64,000 bases of DNA from Paramecium tetraurelia (Eukaryota; Ciliophora; Oligohymenophorea; Peniculida; Parameciidae): contig NW_001799003.1 in NCBI RefSeq assembly GCF_000165425.1, positions 124,001 to 188,000 on the forward strand. Direction: 5' to 3'. Both the position numbers and the translations under genes were made by a program. Below are positions 24,024 through 35,262 of the stretch, piece after piece. The notes beneath the pieces are model-generated. The model saw only the letters and a program-made list of their open reading frames with translations, made no database searches and was not told where the DNA came from. Numbering within the stretch: position 1 is the stretch's first letter; each line of letters begins with the position of its first letter.

Positions 24024-26278
24024 TCAGAAGTCCTCCTCATCATTAAATGACAATGAGCCAAGTCTTTACTCTTTACTCTTAATAGGAAACTATGTTTAAC
24101 CAAACCCTTTAAATCCTGGTTTTCTCTATTTGATGCTCCCAAAAACCACTTTGCTTTCTTAATTCATCAACAATTCCTATTGCTTTTACTATTTCTCAGC
24201 CTCTATTTTATCTAACTAATCCTTCTCCTATTAGTGTTTCATCTCAGCAATTTCTTATCTAGCATCTCTATAAAAATGGGGAGCTATTTCAAAAAGCCAA
24301 TGCGGATCAAGCTCAGTAACATTGTGCATGGTTAGTTTATGATCTATAAATTATCTCAAAGACCTTACTTTGTTCAATCAATTCATGATAAATTACCCAT
24401 TCAGGGTATGAAACTGTTAAAACCGAAGCAGGATGTAGATGAACTAATTGTTTAGTATAGATATTCCTGTAAACACCTTCCCTTGCTGTATTCTCTCGTT
24501 ATGCTACTTAAGAGAAGAAACCAGAAACAAAGCATCTTTAAATAGCCTCTACATCTTGGATGGAACTTTTAATTTACCTGTTTTTCCTTTTTTTTTGAAT
24601 TTATTTGTAGATCTTTCCAGCTGATTCTAATTTATATTTTGATACTCTGTAGGTATCACACCAATTCCCTTTATTTCCAATGTTAATATATCTAACAAAT
24701 ATATTATGAAGTGATAAAACATCTCCTTCTCTACATCCCAAAGCCTTCTTGGCCTTCAACATTTATAATGGTGTTGCATCACTACTAAAGATACCTCCTT
24801 GTATACTGAGAATACTGGCTATTTTCAACATCTCATCTGAACATTAAAACTCCTCTAGAAAGCTGTTTTCAACACAAACTGCCAATTATGTTTCCAATGG
24901 ATAATCAACTATGGCATTTCCCAATTCTGTTAATGAAAAGTTTTCATCAATCAATTTTAAACTCATCAAAATGTTTATGCAATTGATTAATTACTCATTT
25001 GAAACAGGAGTCAAAAATGTATTGCTACATTGTAAATGATTTGGTGTTAGTGAGAATGACTAAATAAATGCCAGTGATTTTTACTCTAATCTATAAAATG
25101 AGTTCTGTGAGATTAGATCTCAATATTTCTGGAGGGAAGGTCTTAGGCAAATTTTAATAATCTTCCTTAGTGCATAGTCTATAACAAATTCCATCTCTCG
25201 TTCTTCCAGCTCTGCCTGCTCTCTATGCACCAGATTGCTAGGAAATAGGTAAAATATTTAATTATTCCAAATCTATGTTAATAAATTAATTTTCCATACT
25301 TCTCTTATAATCATAAACTTTTACTTTTTGATAACATGAATCTATCACATATACTATTCCATCAATAGTGACACTACTTTCTGCCACATTGGTTGATACT
25401 ATAATTTTTCTACTTGCATGCTATTTAAACACTAGCAACTATTTATCAATGCCCAAATTGGCATGAAGTGGTAATACTACACAATTAGCCTTATGATGTG
25501 ACCATAAATTGATAAATGCATGGATTTCTTCAACAGATGTTAAAAACACAAGAACATCACCTTCTGGCATCTTTTTGTGAATATGATATGCTAATTCCAC
25601 AGCAGCAATCACATAGTTTTTACATGGTTCTAGTAGATACATAATCTAAATATCGTTTAGATTATAATTACATCAACTTCATAATTCCTACCTCTGATTG
25701 CAATGATTTTACTATTCGGGAAAAAGTTTTACAGTAAATCAACTTCCATTGTAGCAGATGAAACTATCACTTTCAATTCAGGTCTCTTTTTTTGGATCTT
25801 CTTGATTAAACACAACAAGAGATCTGTATTTAAAGTGCGTTCATGAATATCATCGAGCATTACAACTGAATATCCTTCAATCAATGGATTGCCCATTATG
25901 ATTTAAATCAATGTTCCATCAGTCACATATTCAATTTTTGTATTTTCACTCACTTTCGATTCGAATCTCACTCGATAACCAATGTCCTATCCCAATTCAG
26001 TCCCATTTTCATCAGATACTCTTTATGCAATACTAATGGCAGCCATCTTTCTAGGCAACGAGACCAAAACTCTGTCTTCTCCACCATAACCAGCTTCTAT
26101 TAAATATTATGGTATCTCTAATATTCATTAAACATTATGTACAAGTTGTTTTGCCTGACCCTGTTTCAGCTAGGATAATCAATGTGCTATTGGTATCGAC
26201 TCCATATAAAATTTATTCTTTATATGCTCTAATTGGCAGATTTTCATGGATGACATTTCCTTTTGATTAAATAAGCAT
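24024..26278 (-). CDS. DEAH-box RNA helicase, DHX35-like
   Basis: Four introns (26118-26142, 25646-25671, 25060-25084, 24344-24368) give 717 residues, close to human DHX35 (703). Motifs: I ETGSGKTT, Ia region [44 protein letters not shown] and [22 protein letters not shown]. Winged-helix/HA2 and OB-fold regions follow ([31 protein letters not shown]), with the conserved tail [19 protein letters not shown]. The box II is DDIH instead of DEAH; the catalytic-type Asp and His are kept but Glu is replaced by Asp. Splicing or RNA remodelling is the likely role. The stop is followed 37 bp later by the next gene. Confidence 0.9.
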
Positions 26279-26301
26279 AATTAAAATAAACAATTCATTA
26301 T

Positions 26302-27999
26302 TCAGGTACTACACTGAATATTTTCATTTTCTTCATCGCACTCTCCTACAATAAATTTCTAAGTAACCATGTTTTCATTAGTAATTTCGATCTTCTTCAT
26401 TTGCATAAGCCTCTAATGTAACATCACATTTATTGGATATAATTTATTTTCAATTTCTGTATGGATCTCAACAGACTCACTAAATCCAAGAATGAACAAT
26501 TTGTCACTTTCATAACTTTTGATTAACTCCAAGCAAATCACCTTTTCTCCTTTATAAATAGGTCCAATTATCTCTAAATTCTAACTCAAAATATAGATTG
26601 ATGTTTAAATATCGTCATCCATCTTCAAGATTACTCTATTGAAATCTATGATCATTTGTGTGCATTTCTAAGTAAATTTATATGGAATTTCAGTAAGGAT
26701 TTTGCCATTAAATAAATAGAGTTATCCACTCCTCATTCCAATTAAGAAATTGCTTCCAACCTTAATTACACTCTCCATGGATTGTTCCACATTGTAATGC
26801 TAAGTGTACTTCAATTGTCCAATATCATTCTATGTGAATATTCTGATCAATCCATCTTTACAAAATGTAAATAGTTATCCATCCTCGAAGTTTGTATAGA
26901 CAATCTCTTTCATTGATATATCAGATATTATCTAAGGACATTACTGATGGAACACATTATGGAATACCAATAGATTTTTAAAGGATTCCTCCTCTTTCTA
27001 AAATTGGATGATTAGAGTATATTCATTGTTTGGATGTTCTTACATAAAAGCAGATATAAATTATTTATCTGTTTGACTAATGGTTACTTTCCTTTCTTCA
27101 TCTATTATTTCTATACCATTTCTTTTGAATGGGATTTAATAAAAATCAATTGCATCTGTTCTTAAAATGCCTAAAAATTAAAAATGATATCCTGCGATTT
27201 GAATTAGATTAGATATGTTCTTCTTTTATGCCAAATTCAAGACTTAATGCCTTTTCTTTACTTAAATCTCATTCTTTTTCACTTTCTTTGTAATACTAAC
27301 ATTTTCTATTTATTATTCACTCTAACTCGGTCTCTCTTTCGTCCTCTCTTTCATTCTCTCTTTCGGTCTCTCATTCTCATTCTCTTCATCTTATATCTAA
27401 TCTCTTTTCGTAAATGTATTTTCTCTACCTCCTCTGCCTCTACCTCTTCCTCTTCCACGTGTATTCTATTGAAATTGCTACTAATCATCTCCATTCTCGA
27501 TATCTTGATTTCTTTGCCATCTCTCCGAATTAACATTATTCCTCTCTTAATTGTTTTTCTCTCTATACACCGGTTTTTAAATCTAATTTTCCTATTAATC
27601 CTAATTTCGATCCCATTTTTATTTGATTTGTCTATTTTCATTTCCTTCCTTTTATTATCCAAATCTTTAGCCGCTTTTTTGCTCATATGAATTCCTTGGT
27701 TATTGCTGCCTCTATTTTTACTCAATTCTGTCACTTTTATCAATTTTATAATTGTCTTTGGTTTATTCCTCCTCCTGATATCTATCAATCTAACCTCTTC
27801 CCCTGCCTCTCCCTCTCACAATTTTTCTGTCTTATGTTTAATAATCATTATTCTTCTTCAAATTCAGTTTGCCCTTCTCATCTCTAACTAGATTAACTCT
27901 CTCAATATTTGATGTGTCATGGGAATATTTACATTGGTCTCCTTCCCTGCAATTACCTTGTACATAAAATCTGCATGGAGCATCAAATTTAGCATTCAT
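26302..27999 (-). CDS. CCCH zinc-finger protein with RG-rich region and C-terminal propeller-like domain
   Basis: Intronless, 565 residues. The first 30 residues hold one CCCH finger, CRFYVQGNCREGDQCKYSH (C-x7-C-x5-C-x3-H). A basic Arg/Gly/Gln/Glu-rich stretch with short RGRGRG clusters follows. The C-terminal ~300 residues have the regular short strands of a degenerate beta-propeller (FEDGQLFTFCKDGLIRIFT; GMRSGQLYLFNGKI). The layout resembles plant ZFWD (CCCH-WD40) RNA-binding proteins. Its stop is 23 bp from the helicase start, suggesting related RNA functions only by proximity. Confidence 0.75.
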
Positions 28000-28697
28000 A
28001 TATATTTGTTAATAAATTAATAATAAATATTCTCATTAGAAATTAGCGTTGTAGTAATGCATTGTTTTCACTTCAATTCAATTATATTTCAATAATCCAT
28101 TATTTGACTCATCCACGAAATTAATAATAATATAATCGTAATTAAAGTATCTAGAACCCAATTATTAGAATGATATTTGATATAAATATTATATAAATTT
28201 TACCCTTAATTTACTTTCATGCTTGCAGAAGTTTCACATTTGAAATTTGTTCAATGACTTTAAGTTTTGATTGTATTAACAATAAGTGTATTCTTAATCC
28301 AATAAAGTTATTATTAGGATTAATAATTCAGACTATTTGGTTATGACAAGTAAAATATGTCAAACTGGAAATTTGATAAGTTTAGTTAAGACACAAGTAA
28401 GTAATTGAGTGAAAATGATTATGAATCAGAAAATCACTTAACAATCGTATAATCATGATTTAAATTGAAAATAATTTAATTTAAATATTTAGAGCTGAAT
28501 TACTACTAAAGAGATGTGTATTCCTAAGAGTAGGTTATCAAATAATTAAATGGATGCAGATAATACATAGACTTAGATTGATATATTTAATACTATATGA
28601 TAGAAGTCAAGTAAATATATATGCATATTAAATAAAGAATATATCAAATGATATGTTATTTCATATTGGCTTTTGATATAAATAATAAAAATATATA
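28000..28697. promoter_or_regulatory. Divergent intergenic region, about 700 bp
   Basis: This lies between the starts of the CCCH gene and the PTB-like gene. AT-rich; a 21-codon ORF begins near 28343 but shows nothing convincing. It presumably holds two promoters. Confidence 0.35.
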
Positions 28698-30093
28698 ATG
28701 ATATCTGAGAATGAGAGTACTCGAGTTTTGTTGGTGATTGTGCAGAATCCTTAATCTATAATACTGCCTCATTCTTTGTTCTATCGATACTTTTCAAGTT
28801 ATGGGGAAGTGAATAAGATATTGATATTCGAGAAAGGAAAGTTATGGAAATGCTTTATAGAGATGGCTACTTTACAGTAGGCCAAGATTTCATAGTAGTA
28901 ATTGAATGGCTGTTAGTTGTACGAGTAAACAATAATGAATGTGTAAACAATCTAAATGATTCATAGTTACTATTCAACACTGCAGAGTGTCACATTCCTG
29001 AACAACAATTCAGGCGGTGTGGATTACAAGGCAATGAAACAAAGAAATTCGACCAAGACTGTGAATGTTTATGAATAAGACTATCATCCAAAGACATACA
29101 GTCAACCCTTGATAACTCAATAGGATGCGAAATTAAGCATGGCCAGTTTTGGAAACGAGAGAACGAGAGCCAGTTTGAACGACAAATAAGATTTCCAGGA
29201 TTATAAAAATGAATGGGAACCTTCAAAAATATAAACATCGCTGGAATTTATAGATGATAGTGATTCCCCTAGAAACAGAAAGTACGCCTCCTTCAAATCA
29301 ATATAATTTGATGACAACGAACATGATCCCATAGATGAAGACATAATGCATGCATTTTCATCTGAGAAGAACACTTACCTAAATTCGTATATGTTTTCGA
29401 TACCAGAGGTAGAGGACAGGATAAAGAATCAAGATATTGACCCATACACTTATGTATCGCCTTAATTCTTGAGAGAAAATCAACCTTCCAAAGTTGTCTA
29501 TTTGAGAGGGTTGATGAATCAGAATATTACGCCATTAAACATATTTAATTTACTATCAAATTTCGGAAATGTGTTAGTAATCATTCATATCAAGCATAAA
29601 ACATCAGCCTTGGTGTAATTTGAGAAATTGCAACATGCTTAAAATGCACTTGATCATCTAAATAATCAGGTGTTCTTTGCATACAAACTGAAGATCTTCT
29701 ATTCAAACTATCAAGAAATTCAGTTCCCCTTGCCATTCCAATCCCCTCAAACCTAAGTCTTTATGCCCATTCCATCGCAATTCAGATTTAGCGATGGCAA
29801 ATCTATATCGTTCAATCCACCTAGCCAAATACTGCATTTGAGTAATATCAAAGGGAAGATGTGCGAAGACGAGTCCTACATCAAAGAGATCTTTAAAGGA
29901 ATTGGCAATGTTTAAGCAATCAAATTTATACATATCGACAAGTAAGAAAACCTCTATAATAGATAAAAACATATGGCATTAGTAAGATTATCGACTTTAG
30001 AAGAAGCATTGAATGGAGCAGCTTTACTTCACGGGAAAAGAGGTAATGGGCAGAAAGATCAATGTTTCATTTACCAAAAGTAAATTATGCTGA
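28698..30093 (+). CDS. PTB/hnRNP L-like multi-RRM protein with an apparent frameshift near the 3' end
   Basis: Three RRM-like domains are visible: residues ~8-95 (RVLLVIVQNP; FYRYFSSYGEVNKILIF), ~265-350 (KVVYLRGLMNQNITPLNIF; FGNVLVIIHIK; ALVQFEKLQHA) and ~375-464 (ILHLSNIKG; IGNVQAIKFIHI; MALVRLSTLEEALNGAALL). These have the RNP spacing of polypyrimidine-tract-binding proteins, which regulate splicing. The last RRM should end GKEVMGRKINVSFTKSKL, which is present but only in the +1 frame after CACGGGAAAAGAGG (about 30030-30042). The literal frame runs past the end. The coordinates assume the corrected frame (464 aa). No introns. Confidence 0.82.
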
Positions 30094-30173
30094 AATGTAA
30101 CAGAGTCAGCTTTTGCTCAAGTATTATGACTTTCTAAAACAATATAATTATTAATTATCCTTATTTTTATATT

Positions 30174-31229
30174 TCATGCTTTTACACCAGATGATGCGAA
30201 CAGATCCTCAGTCTTCTTTTCAACTTCAGGTTCGAATTAACATAATTGTAAACTTCTTTGGAACTGGCTGATTCTTTTGATGATTCTGGAATGCAAGTAA
30301 GTCTTCGAAGCATGAATGTGATAATGCAAATATTGTCTAACATTACTATGTATATTACCTAAATCCTTATAAAAATGTAGATAATTATTCTATATTCTTA
30401 CTAAAATGTTACGCCTTGAACAATGTCATCGTTATCAATTATGAATTTGGATCCACCTTGATATTCGACACTTCTGGAAATGCTGATTTCAATATAGAAG
30501 ATTGATAATTCGATCTTGAAATAGGAGGAGCCATCTTCACATTTTTCTTTGCATCGATTATCTCACGTGATTATTAGATTTGCCAATGTCCTATCAACAT
30601 TGTCAGAAAATGAAATCTCATAGAAAATGTTCAAAGCATCCTTGTCAGGAATGGCATAAACAACTTCATTCTCTCTACTTTGATACTTGAATGGAGATGA
30701 TGCCTCTCCTTTATTCGATTTGTATCGAATCGCCTCACTCAAATGCAGCTGCATAGAAGTTTCTTCTTATCTATGAGAAATCCTTTGTGACCTTCTCAAA
30801 CAATTTCTGATTCTCTGCTCGTATCTGCTATTTTAGCTCTTAAAGTTCAGCCTTTTCTGCCTCTGTTGCATTCTTAGGAATCTTGGGTTCCTCTTTGGCT
30901 GATTGGGCATCAAATGAGAATGTCAAATGAAATCCTACATCTGCAGCCTCCTTTGTGTAATCTATCCTTTATTTATAGGTAATTACCCTTATAGTATTTC
31001 TCAATCATGTAGTTACCTGCGATGCTGAATATCTCATTGTAATTAAAACAGGTAAACGATAGAAACAATTTACCATCCTCCTTATATTACAATTTCGTGC
31101 ATGAGTAATTGTAATCCTTAGCAACCACGATTCTTGGATCCTTTTTCCTAAAGTCTCTATATTAAATTACATGATCAAATCCATTATCTAGGTTTAAAGT
31201 AGCTTATTCTATGGATCTATGAGCATCAT
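30174..31229 (-). pseudogene. ARPC2: ARPC2 (Arp2/3 complex 34-kDa subunit) gene with three frame disruptions
   Basis: ARPC2 is a scaffold subunit of the actin-nucleating Arp2/3 complex. Homology is continuous in pieces: MLIDPQNKLL, an RRNFYAAAFE block (family RNCFASVFE), IIDAKKNVKMAPPI and RQYLHYHIHASKTYLHSR (family RDYLHYHIKCSKAYIHTR). True introns are 30962-30986 and 30337-30358. Three further breaks are not introns: a missing base near 31196 (TTT run), and an extra T at 30737 and at 30565. Both of the latter sit in the context G-TGA-G, where skipping the T restores alignment without any gap. Either a decaying gene, sequence errors, or unusual decoding; see findings. Confidence 0.8.
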
Positions 31230-31352
31230 TGTTTTAATTATTTATTTAATTATATAATATTGCTTATATACAATATTTATTTTAATATTATTCTCGTACT
31301 TGAATTTTTATTATGTCAAATTAAGATAAAAATTATTAATTGTAATATTAAT

Positions 31353-32825
31353 TCAATTAAATTATTTCAAGGAATTATCAATATTTGGAATTCTATCAAT
31401 TTCTTTCTTATAATATGATAAGTTTTACAACAATTTTAATAGGTATTATAAATTTTGATAATTATACTAATTAACAACTGAATTATTGCTAAACCTCAGA
31501 TATACCTACTCAATCGATTTCAAATTACTTTTCAATTCTTGCCCCAGAATATCAATATCAATTGCTACATTTTATGATTGTAATTTAGTGATCAACTTAT
31601 TTGTGTTATTTATTAATTCTTAATTTTGTAATTTAAAAATAGGATTACTATTCTATGATAAAAAGAATGCTAAATTAATACTAACCAAATTATTTATATC
31701 ATTTGTTATTTACTAAATGAAAATATTTTTGAGTTCAGAATCATAACCTAAAGAGGTTTTCTGATTATCTTATTATTAATTAGTTAATTAATTTACTTAA
31801 TCTATAATAATTTTTTCTTTTTCTTCAATTGTTTGTTAGTTCATTTTAGTCAATAAATTTGACATTTTATTTTCGAATTCAATATTTTAATCTTATAAAC
31901 TTTTAACTTAATCTTCAAGAAGTTATTTTTCCTATTGAAGCTCATAATTCATAGATTCTACCGTCTCTAAGATTATTACTGTCTTTTCAAAAATATGTTT
32001 TACATAACTGAAACAAGCCGTGTTTTTCTCCAATTTCTTGAATATATCATAAATTTTCTCCTTTACATAATCATTTTAATTTGTGATATATGATTCTAAT
32101 TCTATTTTAAAATTGATTATAACTTATTCCATCTACTTTATTGTCCTTATTGTGTCTTTAATTAAGTTGATCATATTCTCAACTTAAGATTAATCGATAT
32201 CTTTAACCCTATTTAAATTCAGTTAACGATTGGATTGAAATTCTTAAAATTCTTATAATAAAACCTTCATTTAATTTATCGTTTATTCTTGCTCAATTTT
32301 AAGTTTTTATGCACTCTTCTGAAATTATGCATCCTCAAATTCAATTTTTATAGAGTTCTCATCTATATTTTTTATTTGCTACTGGATAGTAATTTCTTGA
32401 AATTGATTTTGTTATTTATTTAGCTCTATGATTAAATTAGCACTTTTCTTGTTAACTGAAGAAAGTTATCTCATCAATTCTTCATTAACGCTATATGTTT
32501 TATCCAATTGTTGTCTCAATCCAGCTATTTGTTCTTCTTAATATTTTATTTATTATTGATAATTTAAACTCTCTTCTGCTAATTAAAATAATTTGATTGA
32601 TTATATTTCATTAATGTCTTATTATAAATTAAGCCTTTCAACTACTTCTTTATTTTAATTTGACCAAATTTAAAGCAAAAATATACATTGAAATTTTCGA
32701 AAAACCTTTTACAGAACAAATAATCGTTCATCTTTATTTGCACCATTATATAATGCATAAGGAAGGATATCTGTAAGTATTGAAACTAAATTTTAACAAT
32801 CTTTGAGTTTGCATCCATTAATCAT
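31353..32825 (-). CDS. Long coiled-coil protein, 490 aa
   Basis: Intronless frame starting MINGCKLKDC. After a ~60-residue helical head (LTDILPYALYNGANKDERLF) the protein is an almost continuous Gln/Lys/Glu/Asn heptad rod. There is no catalytic motif, signal peptide or membrane segment. Ciliate basal-body and cytoskeletal proteins often look like this, but the sequence does not allow a name. Confidence 0.7.
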
Positions 32826-33453
32826 TAATAATAATGAAACAAGGACTATTTATAATTAATATAAAAGTTTGATATATAACAAAATGAAAAAATAAAACTC
32901 TATTATTTACATTCAACTTCTAACTTTCAAGGAATTAAAAATTTAGATTAAGTAAACAGTTATGAATAAAATAAATTGCATATAATTTTATTCTTCCTTT
33001 AATAGTTAGATTACTGAAATAATTGATGTTTTTATTTTTTCAACCCTTAAATTACTTAAATTATATTGTAATATATTTATAAATATACTAAATCAATCAA
33101 CTGAATAATAAAAATGATAAGGCAAGAAATATTTTTTTATTAATTAATCACAGATTATGATAGAAATGTATATACACAATGCAAATATATATACCAATTA
33201 TTCTTAATGTATGGGTGGATGTAATTAATTGGAATTTATGAACTTTATTCGTGATTAATTTAAAAATCATATGAAGGATATTAAAGAATTTATGAAAATG
33301 TTTTGAATAATGAAAATATGATTTAAATAAATTAAATCCATTCAATGGTTGATAATTATCCATAATTAACGATCGAAATTTTTAATATAAATTATAGTTT
33401 ATAACCGAGGAACTTTTAATTAATTATTCCACACATTAAAATAAATTAAAAAA
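32826..33453. promoter_or_regulatory. Divergent intergenic region
   Basis: About 630 bp of AT-rich DNA between divergent starts, with no convincing ORF. It should contain the promoters of the coiled-coil and nucleolin-like genes. Confidence 0.35.
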
Positions 33454-35177
33454 ATGTCTAAATTCACAAAACCCACATAAGCAGCTAACAAGCTCGTCAA
33501 AACAAACCAAGGTGCTCCAATTAAGAAACAAGACTCAGATTCTGATGATTTGAGCGATGTTCCTCCTCCCCCCAAAAAATAATAACAAAAGCCAGTTGGA
33601 ACAACCAAAGTAGCTGCTAAGGCCCCATAAGTTGATTCAGATGATCAAGACGAACCAGTTAAGTTGGTTTAATCAGTGAAAAAGGGAAGTTTTGATGCAA
33701 CAAAGCCAAACACCACAAATTAAAATGTAGCCAAGTAGGGATAAAAGAAGCCTGTTCAATAAGATGATGATTCTGATGATGTACCACCTCCTCCAAAGAA
33801 GGGAGCAGTGGTTTAAAAAAAGCCTGTCAAATAATAGGATTCTGATGATGATTCAGATGATGCCCCCCCTCCCCCCAAGAAGGCACCAGTAGCCACAAAA
33901 CCAGTTGCTAAGCCAGCTGTTCAAACCAAGGCCCCAGTGAAACCATAAGTCTAATAAGAGGATTCTGATGATTCAGATGATGTTCCTCCTCCCAAGAAAC
34001 CAGTTGCTGCAACAAAGCCAGTTGCCAAGCCAGCTGTTTAAACCAAGGCCCCAGTCAAACAATAAGCCCAATAAGAGGATTCAGATGATGATTCAGATGA
34101 TGCTCCCCCTCCCCCCAAGAAGGCACCAGTAGCCACTAAGCCAGTTGCTAAGCCAGCTGCTTAAACCAAGGCTCCAGTCAAACAATAAGCCCAATAAGAT
34201 GATTCTGATGATTCAGATGATGTTCCTCCCCCCCCCAAGAAGGCACCAGTCTAATAATCTAAGGCTCCATAAAAGACTTAATAAATTGAATAAGAAGATG
34301 ATGATGAAGATGAGGCTCCTTAACCAAGAGGAAAATAATAACCTTAAAAGCAAGCTCAATAAGCTTAATAAGGACAATAAGATCATGAAGTTTTCGTGAG
34401 AGGACTCTCATTTGATGCCACCGAATAAGACATCAAGGAATTCTTCGATGAGTGTGGAAACATCAACAGTGTTAACTTGTTGAAGGGACCAAATGGAAAC
34501 TCCAAGGGAATTGCTTTTGTTAGATTCTCCACCGAGGATGGATAAAGTGCAGCTGTTGAATACAGTGGCTAAGAACATATGGGAAGAACCATTACAGTTG
34601 AGAAGACAAAGCCAAGAGATCAAAGACCATAATAAGGAGGACAATAAGGAGGATCAGGTGAAAGCACAACATGCTTCATTGGAAACATGAGTTTCTATGC
34701 TACTGAGGACTCTTTGTATCCAGTTTTTGAAGACTGTGGAAAGATTAAGGAAGTCAGAATTGCCAAGGATGCTGAAGGAAAGGTATGAATATAGTATTAA
34801 TGTTTTAGTCAAGAGGATTCGGATATGTCGAATTCTTCGATAATGAGTCAGCTCAAAAGGGACTCGCAAAGACAGGAACTGATGTTGAAGGTAGAGCTAT
34901 CAGAGTTGATCTTGCCAATTCATCATAAAGAAGTGGTGGTGGTAACAGAGGAGACAGAGGAGGCTTCGGAGGAAGAGGAGGCTTCGGCGGAAGAGGAGGC
35001 TTCGGTGGAAGAGGAGACAGAGGAAGCTTCGGAGGAGGTTTCGGAGGAAGAGGCCGTGGAGGTGACAGAGGATTCTCAAGAGGAGGCCGAGGAAGAGGCG
35101 GAAATTTAGATGCTAACGATATTGCTGCTAAAAAGGGAACTATTGCTGGATTTGCTGGAAAGAAAATGGCTCTATGA
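33454..35177 (+). CDS. Nucleolin-like protein (acidic repeats, two RRMs, GAR tail)
   Basis: 565 residues after removal of intron 34783-34808. The N-terminal ~300 residues contain at least six acidic/proline units of the type DSDDDSDD-APPPPKK separated by Ala/Pro/Lys/Gln linkers. Two RRMs follow (EVFVRGLSFDATEQDIKEFF; TTCFIGNMSFYATEDSLYPVF), then an RGG/GGF tail (GGFGGRGGFGGRG). This order is that of nucleolin, yeast Nsr1 and Tetrahymena Nopp52, which act in rRNA processing in the nucleolus. The tail ends with a GTIAGFAGKKMAL motif. High expression is suggested by the locally GC-richer, regular codon use. Confidence 0.9.
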
Positions 35178-35262
35178 TATTATTATAATAAATCATAAAT
35201 GTGTAGAAAAATTTATAATTTAACATCTTTTCAATAGAATTCAGAAAGATTAATAATTTTAA

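Noticed and set aside
27247-27891. Plus-strand ORFs of 60-147 codons, Leu/Ile/Ser-rich
   Set aside because: They are antisense to the Arg/Glu-rich linker of the CCCH gene; purine-rich coding produces open complementary frames.
30370-30530. Alternative coding-looking frame within ARPC2
   Set aside because: Another frame aligns to ARPC2 residue by residue and joins the C-terminal block by a normal 22-nt intron.
34825-35109. Glu-rich plus-strand ORF
   Set aside because: Out-of-frame reading of the RGG/GGF tail of the nucleolin-like gene.
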